Notes: generated by a model not told the origin, from the letters alone. A stretch of DNA of 64,000 nucleotides from Ignavibacteriota bacterium (GCA_013285405.1 CP053446.1:1277985-1341984), one strand, 5' to 3'; positions 45,563 to 54,734 are shown, counted from the first letter of the stretch. Numbers and translations are program-made.

Positions 45563-46174
45563 TCAAAACCCAAACTTGAAATCAAGATTTGATGACCAGC
45601 CGCTGAAGCTTGCATCAGAGAAATCAGCATAATTAACTCCCGCCGCAAAACGATATCCGCCTGACAAACCAAGCCCGAACCAGTTTGTGAGGTTATAATC
45701 AATTGAAGCTCCTGGTTCAGTTATAAAAAAATAATCATGACCTCCCAGATTTTCATAATCAACTCGTCCGGCACCAATCATCATCATCCCGGTTAAATAA
45801 AATCTGTCAGACAAATTGTATTTATATGTAACCTCGGCACCGCCATAGCCAAAATGAAGTTCATCCTGACCTACCTGATTAATATATGACCCTCCCAATT
45901 TATCCGGAATCAATCCATGACCGATCAGTCCAATGCTTACATTATTATTAATATTATATCCTGCTCTCATTCCACCGAAAAGTCCCCAGCCTCCATTTAA
46001 AGTCGCTGTTTTAGCAATCAGATCAGCATAGAAGTGGTTCGGATTGACGCTGCTTTGCGAAAATGAAATATCCTGTGCAGATAGCTGAAAAGTTATAAGC
46101 GCTACAAAAACAGTGATAAGAAATATTTTCCCCTTACGATTGTCCGCCTTTTGCGAATTTGAATAACTGAACAT
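45563..46174 (-). CDS. outer-membrane beta-barrel protein
   Basis: The 203 residues comprise a signal peptide (LSAQDIS) and about eight amphipathic strands with glycine/aromatic alternation (GLFGGMRAGYNINNNVSIGLIGHG, YGGAEVTYKYNLSDRFYLTG, cited by style), ending in Phe as barrel proteins do. AGGAG precedes the ATG. It is a small barrel of unknown function. Confidence 0.7.
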   Translation of the reverse strand: MFSYSNSQKADNRKGKIFLITVFVALITFQLSAQDISFSQSSVNPNHFYADLIAKTATLNGGWGLFGGMRAGYNINNNVSIGLIGHGLIPDKLGGSYINQVGQDELHFGYGGAEVTYKYNLSDRFYLTGMMMIGAGRVDYENLGGHDYFFITEPGASIDYNLTNWFGLGLSGGYRFAAGVNYADFSDASFSGWSSNLDFKFGF

Positions 46175-46326
46175 TTTAGGTCTCCTTTGTTTGTTAAAAA
46201 TTACGACCCAAAATTATTTAATACTTAAAGCGAAATCGTTCTTTCCGATGGGATAGAACTGCTATTCCGTTCTTTACTATAGGGAAGAACTGTGGTTTGT
46301 GATACAACGCATAAATCCATGTCGTC

Positions 46327-46347
46327 ATCCTGAATTTGTTTCAGGAT
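46327..46347. repeat. ATCCTGAA/TTCAGGAT hairpin repeat
   Basis: An 8-bp stem with a 5-base loop in the 295-bp gap upstream of the barrel gene, inside GTCATCCTGAATTTG...TTTCAGGATC, a repeat style common in related genomes. Nothing else is seen in this gap (46175-46469). Confidence 0.5.
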
Positions 46348-46469
46348 CGGAGTGTGTTATTGCGATCCGGCAATTGATGGAGAAGCAATCTCTGAATCTG
46401 GAAATTAATTTCTTCATTTGATATGAAATTGGGGCTTCAGACAAAAAGAGAGAAAGTAAGTTTTAATTT

Positions 46470-47291
46470 TTATTCAAATTCTTCGAAGTAGATTGGATAA
46501 TTCAAATCAGGGTTATGCTTTTTAAATCTTTTCATCGCTGTTTCGTCAAAATCAATTCCACCAAGCTTATTAATATTCGTCATTATTGTGGGTAAACAGT
46601 AGGTTTCCATCTTTTCACTTATTTGGTAAGAATCAAATCTGAATACATTCCAACCTTTAGAAGTTAAATCATTATTTCGGAGATTGTCTTTAGTTGCAAA
46701 TTCTGGATTATGATGATATCTATCGCCATCGGCTTCAATATTAATTTTTCCTTTTTTACAGTGGATTGCAAAATCAAGAAAATAAAATTTCTCATCTATC
46801 TTAACTACTTCCTGTCTTTCTGCACTTATTCCATTTCGTTTAAACTCGGCCCAAAGTCTGTCTTCAAGTCTGCTTCCATCAAACAAGTCATTAACTTCAA
46901 CAGCATTTTTGAATTTTTTATGTGTGGTTTGTATGAAAACAATTCTTCGCCATCTTCTGCTGAGAATTGGTTTTGATATTGTCTCTAACTTTTTAAAAGA
47001 GATTTTATAATAATTTCGTTTTGATTTATAATTTTCTTTTTCATCGGGAAATAATTGTTTCCGAGTGACCGTTTCTATCTTTGAAACTTTTGCATAATGA
47101 ATTATCATTTGTGGAAAATCTTTAATCGTATTTGTATAATAGAATGCAATCCACATTGGAGGCCAGCGATTTTTTATTAGTCGTTCAGCTTTATCAGTTG
47201 GGATTCGATACCAATTCTGGTTTTGAATTATTTCAAAATCAGAAAGATTGTTTACGATTCCGACTAAGAGTTCTTCAAATTTACTCATCAA
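46470..47291 (-). CDS. putative nuclease: uncharacterised N-domain plus PD-(D/E)XK-like domain
   Basis: The 273-residue protein has an N-terminal domain with WYRIP, PPMWIAFYYT and PILSRRWRRIVFIQTT (about 28-135), and a C-terminal domain with LDFAIHCKKGKINIEADGDRYH (about 170-195, cited by its Asp and ExD pattern) and GWNVFRFDS, like DUF559/Vsr-type nucleases. I recall this N-domain from uncharacterised nucleases, possibly PUA/EVE-like. It has no toxin partner. A defence or repair role is inferred. Confidence 0.65.
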   Translation of the reverse strand: MMSKFEELLVGIVNNLSDFEIIQNQNWYRIPTDKAERLIKNRWPPMWIAFYYTNTIKDFPQMIIHYAKVSKIETVTRKQLFPDEKENYKSKRNYYKISFKKLETISKPILSRRWRRIVFIQTTHKKFKNAVEVNDLFDGSRLEDRLWAEFKRNGISAERQEVVKIDEKFYFLDFAIHCKKGKINIEADGDRYHHNPEFATKDNLRNNDLTSKGWNVFRFDSYQISEKMETYCLPTIMTNINKLGGIDFDETAMKRFKKHNPDLNYPIYFEEFE

Positions 47292-47386
47292 CGAAATATT
47301 TTTTGTAAATTATAAATGAAAATTAATAATCAATCTTATGAATTCCTTTTATTTCAATAACCATTCCATAGTTAGCTCAGAATAAT

Positions 47387-47491
47387 ATGAATCGTGCTCT
47401 CTATTCTGACACAATAAATAATTTTCAAGTTACTTCTATTGATGAAATTATCGGTAAAATTTCTTCGGGTAGTGAATTCGCTTGCAAGTAA
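47387..47491 (+). pseudogene. 5' remnant of a DUF2075-like gene
   Basis: A 34-codon frame reads NRALYSDTINNFQVTSIDEI and then GKISSGSEFACK before a stop. The N-terminus resembles that of DUF2075/GIY-YIG helicase-like proteins, as I recall them, but it ends where the HigB frame begins. A deletion seems to have fused the start of one accessory gene to the next. Confidence 0.4.
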
Positions 47492-47775
47492 TATCAATTA
47501 AAACACTGAAAGATTTCTGGAAAAAGCACCTGGATAGTGAACAGCCGTTAAGAGCATGGTACTCTGAAGCACGAAAAGCCGAATAGAAAAAACCGGTTGA
47601 TATAACCAAACATTACAGGTCAGCCAGCGTTCTGACTAATAACCGGATTGTTTTTAATATAAAAGGAAATGACTACAGAATGATCGTTGCAATTAATTAC
47701 AACTATAAAATCATTTATGTCAGGTTTATTGGTACACATAAAGAATATGACAAAATAAACGCAAAGGAAATTTAA
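47482..47775 (+). pseudogene. higB: HigB-family toxin gene with in-frame stop
   Basis: Read from TTG 47482 to TAA 47775, the frame encodes a HigB-type mRNA interferase of 97 codons: ISIKTLKDFWKKHLDSE, ARKAE-stop-KKPVDITKHYRSAS, NNRIVFNIKGNDYRMI, YVRFIGTHKEYDKI. The codon after KAE is TAG where the family usually has Trp (TGG). One base change would explain the inactive toxin. The antitoxin gene follows one base after the stop and is intact. Confidence 0.8.
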
Positions 47776-47776
47776 G

Positions 47777-48127
47777 ATGAAAATCAACCCTATTAAAACA
47801 AAAAAGGACTACGAAGCAGCGCTTAAAAAAATAGATCAGCTTTTCGATGCAAAGCCAAACACAAATGACGGTGACTTGCTTGAAGTTCTGGTCACACTTG
47901 TTGAAGCCTATGAACAAAAGCACTATAAAATTTTTCTACCCGATCCTGTTGAGGCGATTAAATTCAGAATGGAACAAATAGGTTTAAAACAATCCGACAT
48001 CGCAGATATAATCGGTGGGAAAAACAGAGCATCAGAAATTCTAAATAGGAAAAGAGAGCTTACCGCAGATATGATGCGAAAACTTCACAAGAAATTTAAC
48101 ATTCCTGCTGATTCATTATTAGCTTAA
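47777..48127 (+). CDS. higA: HigA-family antitoxin
   Basis: The 116-residue protein has an N-terminal helical region (MKINPIKTKKDYEAALKKID) and a C-terminal helix-turn-helix (MEQIGLKQSDIADIIGGKNRASEILN, cited by its LKQSDIA and ASEIL core) as in HigA/XRE antitoxins of reverse-order higBA operons. It neutralises HigB and represses its own promoter. It starts one base after the broken toxin frame. Confidence 0.88.
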   Translation: MKINPIKTKKDYEAALKKIDQLFDAKPNTNDGDLLEVLVTLVEAYEQKHYKIFLPDPVEAIKFRMEQIGLKQSDIADIIGGKNRASEILNRKRELTADMMRKLHKKFNIPADSLLA

Positions 48128-48340
48128 TTCCTTGCACAATATAGAATAAATTGGAATTGCAGAAATTTAATTTGTTTTCTCAAAAGGCGGAACTTCAATC
48201 GCCGCAAAAAATATAAGAATACTCCGTATGAGGCATAACTTAAGGAAGTCAGATCCGTCTACACTTCGTTTCGCCGGACAGGTAAGATTTTAAGTTTGAC
48301 TCCAATATTCTTTTCGTAGAGTTGTGTTTCGCTTTTATTC

Positions 48341-49030
48341 TTATTTCGGATAGTTATAAGTTCCGAACCAGGAATAAGCTTTTTTTAATTTACCTTTGTT
48401 TGAAATCTCATTAACGAAATCCGGATCCATTAAACCCTCGCCACCAAAAAATCCCCGCCTTTCATAACAAATTAATTTTTCTGATTTAATCAATTCAAGA
48501 TATTCATTTGCCTTCTTCACCCATTCTTCATAAGTCTCCAGTTCTTTGTGATCATATAGCATATGAAAATGAGGAAAACCAAAACCAACTGTTAAATCTT
48601 CATAGTCTCCCCACGCTGTCGAAACCCATATTGACGGATTTCCAGGATAAGGAGACGGCCACTCAATAGTGAATCTTTCCCCCCATTCTTTTTCATTTAC
48701 AGCAAGCATCAACCAGACGGGAAATTGTTTGTAGATTTCAAACAGAATATCTTTTGCAATCTGATCAAGTTTGTCAAAATTTAGATTTGAACCTAATCTA
48801 GCAATCTCTTTCTCAAGAGGGACAAGGTTCTTTTCTGGAAAAAGATCTGAAGCCGAAAAAACAACTTCGTCAGATTTAATCCTGCAGTCATACTCTTTTA
48901 TGTTATTTAAAAAAAAGATTTTTGCTGCTTCCCTTGTACCTTCAGCATCGATGTATTTAATATTCGGTTTGTCAAAATAAACATCTCCAACAAAGTGAAC
49001 TATGTGTCTGCGTTTTTCTTTCTCAAACAA
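48341..49030 (-). CDS. hypothetical protein (229 aa)
   Basis: A soluble-looking protein without signal peptide. Notable stretches are WPSPYPGNPSIWVSTAWGDYE, VGFGFPHFHMLYDHKELETYEEW (cited by composition) and YERRGFFGGEGLMDP. I do not recognise the family; the acidic and aromatic nature recalls immunity proteins, but there is no toxin next to it. It is transcribed alone. Confidence 0.6.
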   Translation of the reverse strand: MFEKEKRRHIVHFVGDVYFDKPNIKYIDAEGTREAAKIFFLNNIKEYDCRIKSDEVVFSASDLFPEKNLVPLEKEIARLGSNLNFDKLDQIAKDILFEIYKQFPVWLMLAVNEKEWGERFTIEWPSPYPGNPSIWVSTAWGDYEDLTVGFGFPHFHMLYDHKELETYEEWVKKANEYLELIKSEKLICYERRGFFGGEGLMDPDFVNEISNKGKLKKAYSWFGTYNYPK

Positions 49031-49387
49031 AATATAATTCCTTCTATAAAATGATTGACTGGAAGCAATAATATAAAAATTAGAGTGTTAAAATGTCATC
49101 ATTTTGTAAAATCAAATCGTATGTGGTAAAATTTCAAAAAACAGGACAAAACACTTTCCTTACCTCTTTTCTTTTTTTCATAGATTCCTGCTTTCACGGT
49201 AATGACAATACAGGAAGATTTTTTTTCGGAGTTGAGATTCTTTCGGTTGTTTCCCTCCCTCAGAATGACACTTCGTCACTTCGACAGAGCTTTTCCTGAG
49301 ATTATAGAAGGACTCAGGAATTCAATAGATAAATAAAAAAGCCTTCCGTTTTTCAGAAGGCTTTTATCAACAAAAAATTTTAATTCT
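49031..49387. other. intergenic region with decayed small repeats
   Basis: The 357 bases contain ATTCCTGCTTTCACGGTAATGA near 49183-49205 (a degraded hairpin repeat normally ending CAGGAATGAC) and CCCTCAGAATGACACTTCG near 49257, another repeat-like string. A terminator is at 49337. A short plus-strand frame (49093-49299) across these repeats looks accidental. Confidence 0.5.
49337..49365. terminator. bidirectional terminator downstream of the DUF4234 gene
   Basis: AAAAGCCTTC, a 9-base loop and GAAGGCTTTT. A-run and T-run lie on either side. It is 23 bases 3' of the minus-strand DUF4234 gene. Confidence 0.75.
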
Positions 49388-49726
49388 CTATACACTAATT
49401 GCCGGTATCTGTTCAGCTTTCTTGTTCATTTCGTTCTGAACAATAAACCAGACTGCCGGTGAAAAGACGAGCCATAATACAAACAGCAGCCATTTGTTAA
49501 AATGATCTGGTGAAATTTTTTCATAGAGCTCGGAGAATTTATAATACGAATAGAAAGCTCCGAATGGAATGAAAAGTAAAATCGTCCACAGTCCCGGCGA
49601 AGCATTGGCATCCTTACCAACAAATTTCATTTCTTCAGAGATTTTAAAGAACCAGTAAATTGCATAAATCCCAAAGGTTATTATCACCAGCCCTACTTGT
49701 CCGAGCATGTTTCTTTTTTTTATCAT
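49388..49726 (-). CDS. DUF4234-like membrane protein
   Basis: The 112 residues form three membrane helices with the opening KKRNMLGQVGLVIITFGIYAIYWFFKISEEM (key pattern: ITFGIYAIYWFFK), typical of DUF4234, and a basic tail. I use ATG 49726, preceded by GGGAGG, rather than 49747. The function of the family is unknown. Confidence 0.75.
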   Translation of the reverse strand: MIKKRNMLGQVGLVIITFGIYAIYWFFKISEEMKFVGKDANASPGLWTILLFIPFGAFYSYYKFSELYEKISPDHFNKWLLFVLWLVFSPAVWFIVQNEMNKKAEQIPAISV

Positions 49727-49944
49727 AAGATTTTCCTCCCAAAACATTGATGAATAAATTGAATATTTAATAATTCAGATAATAAAAAGCATCTCTGCAT
49801 AAAAAATACTGAGGATGATTTGATAATCAAATTTTTGTTGTAATCTTTTTTGTTGGTTTACAGACTTGCAGAATAATATTCCCGAAAAGAGATATTCAGA
49901 ATTCTTTGTACGGGGTAATTCATAATGATAGCCTTGAAAAATCC

Positions 49945-49974
49945 GGGAACAGGTTGTGAATTTTGCCTGTTCCC
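49945..49974. terminator. hairpin after the exported protein gene
   Basis: GGGAACAGG and CCTGTTCCC pair perfectly around a 12-base loop, 14 bases 3' of the minus-strand gene ending at 49988; GGATTTTT follows on that strand. Confidence 0.65.
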
Positions 49975-49987
49975 TTTAAACTAAAAA

Positions 49988-50449
49988 TTATTTTTTCAGG
50001 GAAATTTCTCTCATCAGTTTGGTACCAAGCAGAGTTCTTATATCATCATAATTAGTAATTGTCATTTCATAATCGTCTCCCATTTTATCTCTTATTTTCT
50101 TCTCAATTGCATCGAACTTTGCATCTCTTTGCTCATCAGGATCAAAGGCAGCGAGGTTCTTGTTTTCTATCATCAGGAGAAGATCGAAGTCATCTTCATT
50201 CGCTGGATTTCCTTGCAAAATTTTATAGGAAAGAATCAGTCCTTCCTTTTTAGCTTCATCCATATTGGCAACCCATGTGTTTGCCAATCCTTTTAAATAA
50301 TCCTCACTTTTATTAGCGCTTGTTCTTACAAAAGTAAGTGACCAGACTGTTCCCTCTTTGTATAAGTCTTCCTCCTGTGCAGAAATTTGTTCGAAAGAAA
50401 ATAGGAATAGAACAGTCATCAAGACAGAAAAATACAACACACTTTTCAT
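49988..50449 (-). CDS. small periplasmic protein (153 aa)
   Basis: A signal peptide (ISAQEED) precedes a domain with VWSLTFVRTSANKSEDYLKGL, FDLLLMIENKNLAAF (cited by style) and ANTWVANMDEAKKEGLILSYK. Size and design are like the 40787 product (strand-helix repeats suited to a dimeric alpha/beta barrel). No active site is visible. It has its own terminator and is transcribed alone. Confidence 0.68.
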   Translation of the reverse strand: MKSVLYFSVLMTVLFLFSFEQISAQEEDLYKEGTVWSLTFVRTSANKSEDYLKGLANTWVANMDEAKKEGLILSYKILQGNPANEDDFDLLLMIENKNLAAFDPDEQRDAKFDAIEKKIRDKMGDDYEMTITNYDDIRTLLGTKLMREISLKK

Positions 50450-50776
50450 AAAGGCTCCTTAGTTGTTTGATTGATTGATAATATGTTAATGGTATGAAAA
50501 AACATTAACCTCCGTAGTGATATTATGGATATTTAAAGATATTATCAAAAGACTAAAAGGTATGATTAAGTTTAATCTTTCCTTGTTGTGCCGGTCTGAT
50601 AAATTTTGAAGAAGAAGGGTACAAGCCTATCCGAATGATAACGGTGTTGACAAATGAAATACACATTACTTTCATTTCAACCCGAAAAAATCAAATTAAG
50701 TTTTCCATCTTATAAAATTTTATTAGCTTGACTCTACTCTTATAATTTCATTTCACTCTAATATATTGGGAGGACT
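50450..50776. other. 327-bp region between divergent genes, no gene seen
   Basis: No frame or structured RNA could be supported, and no glycine-riboswitch-like core was noticed upstream of the symporter. Promoters for both neighbours must lie here. GGGAGG at 50768-50773 is the ribosome site of the symporter. Confidence 0.45.
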
Positions 50777-52123
50777 ATGGAAGTTTTTGAATCTGTTCTC
50801 ACACAGATAAGCGATATGCTTTGGGGTTATCCAATAATAATTCTTCTGTTCGGCACACACCTTTTTCTTACATTCCGTTTAAAATTTATTCAAAGGTTCA
50901 TCGGCAAAGCAATAAAAATTTCTCTCCGAAGAGATAAAGAAGGAAAAGGAGACATAAGTCAGTTTGGTGCTTTAACAACCGCGCTTGCTGCAACAATCGG
51001 AACAGGAAATATTGTCGGAGTTGCAACTGCTGTTGCTGCCGGAGGTCCCGGTGCAGTTTTGTGGATGTGGTTAACAGGAGTTTTTGGAATCGCAACGAAA
51101 TATAGTGAAGCACTTCTATCGGTGAAGTATCGTATAAAAATGCCGGATGGTTCAATGGCTGGCGGACCGATGTATGTTATTGAAAGAGGGTTGAATCAAA
51201 AATGGCTGGCGGTTTTATTTGCTGCATTCACATCGGTAACTGCTTTTGGAATTGGTAATATGGTTCAGGCAAATTCTATTTCTTTGCTTGCACAGGAATC
51301 TTTTCAGATTCCAATGTGGGTAACCGGATTAATTTTAACTGTGCTGACTGCAATAGTAATTATTGGTGGAATAAAATCCATCGCCAGAGTTTGTGAAGGA
51401 TTGATTCCTTTTATGGCTATCACTTATGTTCTCGGCTGTTTGATAATTCTCTTTATGAATCTTGAAGGAATACCGAACACAATTTCATTAATATTCAATT
51501 CGGCTTTTACAGGACAAGCGGCAATCGGCGGATTTATTGGTGCAGGTATGAAAGAAGCAATGCGTTACGGAATTGCACGAGGATTATTTTCAAATGAATC
51601 TGGATTAGGAAGCGCACCAATTGTTGCTGCCGCTGCACAGACCAAAAATCCAATTCGCCAGGCGTTGGTTTCATCAACCGGAACTTTCTGGGATACAGTT
51701 GTAGTGTGTGCAATGACAGGTCTTGTGATTGTAAATTCAAATGAATGGATGGAAGGATTATCCGGGGCGGCTTTAACAAATCAGGCATTCAGAGATTTTC
51801 ATATCATCGGTCCGATTGTTCTTACACTCGGACTACTTACATTTGTTTTCTCAACAATTCTTGGCTGGTCATATTATGGTGAGAAAGCTGCTGAATATTT
51901 ATTCGGAAGCAAAGTTATTAAGCCATATAGATATCTGTGGGTTATTTTTGTGATGATTGGATCCGTCCTCTCATTAAATATTGTCTGGACATTTGCAGAT
52001 ATCACAAATGCATTGATGGCGCTACCGAATCTTGTTTCGTTAATCTTTCTGAGCAAAGTAATCGTTAATGAAACACAAAAATATTTATGGAGCGGAAATC
52101 TTGAGCAGGAAAATGATGAATAG
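50777..52123 (+). CDS. alanine/glycine:cation symporter (AGCS family)
   Basis: The 448-residue protein has 10-11 membrane helices and the AGCS signatures QFGALTTALAATIGTGNIVGVA (core: TIGTGNIVG), GGPGAVLWMW, GGPMYVIERGL and RGLFSNESGLGSAPI. It imports alanine or glycine with Na+ or H+. The C-terminus ends YLWSGNLEQENDE. A copy of this C-terminal end with downstream DNA recurs at 55240-55433, and a remnant of the epimerase 3' end follows the present gene at 52146. Confidence 0.93.
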   Translation: MEVFESVLTQISDMLWGYPIIILLFGTHLFLTFRLKFIQRFIGKAIKISLRRDKEGKGDISQFGALTTALAATIGTGNIVGVATAVAAGGPGAVLWMWLTGVFGIATKYSEALLSVKYRIKMPDGSMAGGPMYVIERGLNQKWLAVLFAAFTSVTAFGIGNMVQANSISLLAQESFQIPMWVTGLILTVLTAIVIIGGIKSIARVCEGLIPFMAITYVLGCLIILFMNLEGIPNTISLIFNSAFTGQAAIGGFIGAGMKEAMRYGIARGLFSNESGLGSAPIVAAAAQTKNPIRQALVSSTGTFWDTVVVCAMTGLVIVNSNEWMEGLSGAALTNQAFRDFHIIGPIVLTLGLLTFVFSTILGWSYYGEKAAEYLFGSKVIKPYRYLWVIFVMIGSVLSLNIVWTFADITNALMALPNLVSLIFLSKVIVNETQKYLWSGNLEQENDE

Positions 52124-52250
52124 ATATTTTTATTTAAATTATTTTTTAATATCCGGCTAATTCGCTATCTGCAATAATTTTGGTGGACTTTAAGATTTTT
52201 AATCTTTGTGATTGTTTTTGAATCTTTGAAGGATTTTTCAACCCTGTTAA
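52079..52250. repeat. duplicated gene-junction segment, copy 1
   Basis: This segment, covering the end of the symporter gene and a decayed epimerase 3' end, matches 55263-55433 over most of its length (identical run around TTTTATTTAAATTATTTTTT). The two copies flank the 52253-55230 block in direct orientation. Confidence 0.85.
52146..52250 (-). pseudogene. 3' remnant of a second epimerase gene
   Basis: On the minus strand the sequence reads SQRLKILKSTKIIADSELAGY-stop, matching SQRLKILTSTKLADSELAGY at the end of the intact epimerase (55329). The upstream part is missing, as the cytochrome gene begins there. Confidence 0.75.
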
Positions 52251-52252
52251 AA

Positions 52253-52756
52253 TCATTTTGATTTACACGGTTCGCCAAACAGCTTAATTCGATTTGCATA
52301 AACCTGTTTTTCTGTTAAATTATTTTTATGAACCGTTTTTACTTCCTCTTCGCTAAAAGGTTTAAAGTTTTTGGGTAGAAGTTGTTTATTATTTCCCAGA
52401 TCACTCGAGATATAGTTCAACACTTTTGCAATTTGTTTGTCATTTAAAATTCCACCCCATGCAGGCATCGAAATTCCTTTATCATACGCTACATTATTAA
52501 CACATATTTTTCCATTTAAGCCAAATAGTACAACCTCTATTAAATATTTACGACCATGTTTGTTACTTATTAATTCCGGAACATGGCCTACATGCGGTGG
52601 ATAGAAACCTTTTACTCCAGCACCGCTATCCAAATGACAACCAGAACAGTTACGATATAAATCTTTCCCGCTCAATTCATTTTTGTTTTGAAGAGCTGTA
52701 TAGCCGCACACAAGTGCGGCCGCTATTATAAAATAAAAAAGTTTCATGGATAACAT
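52253..52756 (-). CDS. exported monohaem cytochrome c
   Basis: The 167-residue protein has an N-terminal signal or anchor and one CxxCH haem site (CSGCH, Cys37/Cys40/His41) with a likely axial Met97 in SMPAWGG, as in class I cytochromes c used as small periplasmic electron carriers. Its tail is extended (KQVYANRIKLFGEPCKSK). The start may be ATG 52756 or the one three codons in. It follows the DUF5602-like gene by 27 bases. Confidence 0.85.
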   Translation of the reverse strand: MLSMKLFYFIIAAALVCGYTALQNKNELSGKDLYRNCSGCHLDSGAGVKGFYPPHVGHVPELISNKHGRKYLIEVVLFGLNGKICVNNVAYDKGISMPAWGGILNDKQIAKVLNYISSDLGNNKQLLPKNFKPFSEEEVKTVHKNNLTEKQVYANRIKLFGEPCKSK

Positions 52757-52783
52757 GGTATTATTAATCCTTATAGAGTTCGA

Positions 52784-53260
52784 TCAATATAGATCTTTGC
52801 CCAAAGCTTCCTTTTCAGCAGCCGCAGAGACAAGAACTAGTTCAATATGATAATGAGTTGCAGATACTCCAGGATGAGGACCACTGTAAATGAAATTCAC
52901 ATGATCTACTTTTTTATTTCCAATTTTATTCAAAACATTTTCGGCCTGATTTAAATAATTATTCTGGCTATTAAGTTTTTCTAAAGGAATCATAAAAACA
53001 ATTTTTATCAAATTACCTGATTTATCATAAGCAAGAAACGGACCTTCCGGAAGTTTTGAAGTATCCACGTATAACGTTCCTAATCCAGGAACAAAATCCG
53101 GTAATGCTCCATTTAAAGCTTTGCTGACATCTGCATATGGCGCTGGTGGTGGACTTTTTAACAGACTGCTATTATCTTTATCCTGAGCTGAACTAATATC
53201 AGGAATAATCATAAAAGTAAGTAATAGCAGTACGAACCCTAACGACATAATCTTTTTCAT
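52784..53260 (-). CDS. DUF5602-like periplasmic protein
   Basis: The 158 residues comprise a signal peptide (ISSAQDK) and a domain with GLGTLYVDTSKLPEGPFLAYD, IVFMIPLEKL and VDHVNFIYSGPHPGVSATHYHIEL, cited by their GTLYVD and HPGV.ATHYH cores. This pattern fits DUF5602/TTHB210-like proteins, whose function is unknown; the His-rich HYH segment could bind metal. It is cotranscribed with the cytochrome and divergent from the sigma factor gene. Confidence 0.75.
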   Translation of the reverse strand: MKKIMSLGFVLLLLTFMIIPDISSAQDKDNSSLLKSPPPAPYADVSKALNGALPDFVPGLGTLYVDTSKLPEGPFLAYDKSGNLIKIVFMIPLEKLNSQNNYLNQAENVLNKIGNKKVDHVNFIYSGPHPGVSATHYHIELVLVSAAAEKEALGKDLY

Positions 53261-53526
53261 TTTAAACCTCTCAAAAAAATTGATTAAATATTTTAGTTAA
53301 ATTTTAAGGACGATTCTTGGATGAAATCAAAGTTGCAAAGGTTACAAAATGAACTTTTCTCCTTTTATTTTTATTAAAAATTGGTTGGAGTTAAAATTTT
53401 ATTTGAAGAGATAATAAAACAGGCTTGAATATGAATGAAATAATAAGTCCTTAACATTTTTATACATGATTTAAATCAAAGGATTTACTAATCAATCAAA
53501 CTATATTTGTTCAAAAAGAGTTGAAT

Positions 53527-54201
53527 ATGAACGAGATATTATTAAAATCGAAAGAAACGCTTAGGCTTCAAAGTGATGAAGAGATAATCAATGAAGTTAA
53601 ATGGGGGAATGAAGAATATTTTGCTGAAATTATAAAAAGATACAATCAACGGCTATATAGAATTGCAATCAGTTTTGGAATTGATGATGATGATTGTGAT
53701 GAGGTTCTGCAGTTAACTTATATTTCTGCTTATGAAAAACTTAGTCAATTCCGTGGAGATGCCAGGTTCTTCACTTGGCTTACCAGAATTCTCATAAACG
53801 AATGTCTCATGCTAAAGCGAAAAAATAAGAAAGTTATTCATCTAACTGAGGACAAGGCTGTAACTATTTCTGACTCTGTTCATCTTAATCCTATAGAAAG
53901 TCTTATGGAGAAAGAAAGAAAAGAAATACTTGAAAATGCCATCCGGAGTTTGCCGGAAAAATACAAATCCGTGTATATGTTAAAAGAAGTAGAGGGATTG
54001 AGTGTTCTGGAAACTTCAGAAGTTTTAGCAATTTCTGAAGTAAATGTAAAGGTCAGATTGCATCGCGCAAGATCTATGTTAAAAAATGTTATCAGTGAAG
54101 TTGCTGACGTATCGACCTTGTTCAGTTTCGGCAATGAAAGATGCGACAGAATAAATAATAAGATAATGGATTATATAAGAACGCAGGAGAATAAAACTTA
54201 G
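53527..54201 (+). CDS. ECF-type RNA polymerase sigma factor
   Basis: The 224-residue protein has sigma region 2 (FAEIIKRYNQRLYRIAIS, DCDEVLQLTYISAYEKL, RFFTWLTRILINECLM) and region 4 (LPEKYKSVYMLKEVEGLS, VNVKVRLHRARSML). It directs transcription of a small regulon. I use ATG 53527 with AAAGAG upstream; the TTG at 53521 is less likely. No anti-sigma gene is adjacent. Candidate targets are the divergent DUF5602/cytochrome pair and the OsmC gene. Confidence 0.92.
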   Translation: MNEILLKSKETLRLQSDEEIINEVKWGNEEYFAEIIKRYNQRLYRIAISFGIDDDDCDEVLQLTYISAYEKLSQFRGDARFFTWLTRILINECLMLKRKNKKVIHLTEDKAVTISDSVHLNPIESLMEKERKEILENAIRSLPEKYKSVYMLKEVEGLSVLETSEVLAISEVNVKVRLHRARSMLKNVISEVADVSTLFSFGNERCDRINNKIMDYIRTQENKT

Positions 54202-54734
54202 TATTTTTGTAATTCATATTCCACATCCAAAAGTTATTCTCATTATTTCTAATAAAAACCTTTCCTAAATCATCCATTCAACATATCTCTCAAAATTATT
54301 TTGCGTCGAATGAATTACAAAATAAATTCAAACTTGAAAAATATAATTGAATAAGAATCGAATTAATAAAAATGAATTTTTGTTTCTTAGTAGATATTCA
54401 TTAGCGATAGTACGACAAGCGGAATATTAATGACTGCTAATTTAAAAATTAGTTTTTCAGAATCTTCATCTTGTTGACCTAAGTCATTGTTAACTGAAAT
54501 TTGTTTGAATATGTTATCTTAGATTTTAAATAAAACTGTGAATTACTTCTGAAAATTGAAAGGTTAACACAATCCAGGCTTTGGTGTTTGGTTAAAAAAT
54601 TTCATATGAAGTTTTTCAACTTTTTAGAGTTAAAGTTTGATGTGCTTTTTTCTATCTATAATTACAAGCACATTGAATGAATAGCTGTAATGGCTAAATA
54701 TAAATAAAGTACAAAAACATAGGAGAAATAAATC
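54202..54734. other. 533-bp gap, no gene seen
   Basis: AT-rich, no frame above 30 codons that looks coding, and no strong hairpin. It must contain the OsmC promoter near its right end; AGGAG stands nine bases before ATG 54735. Confidence 0.45.

Noticed and set aside
49093-49299. Plus-strand 68-codon frame
   Set aside because: It crosses degraded intergenic repeats (SCFHGNDNT-type translation) and has no ribosome site.
50450-50776. Glycine riboswitch before the AGCS symporter
   Set aside because: The conserved tandem aptamer core was not recognised in this stretch.
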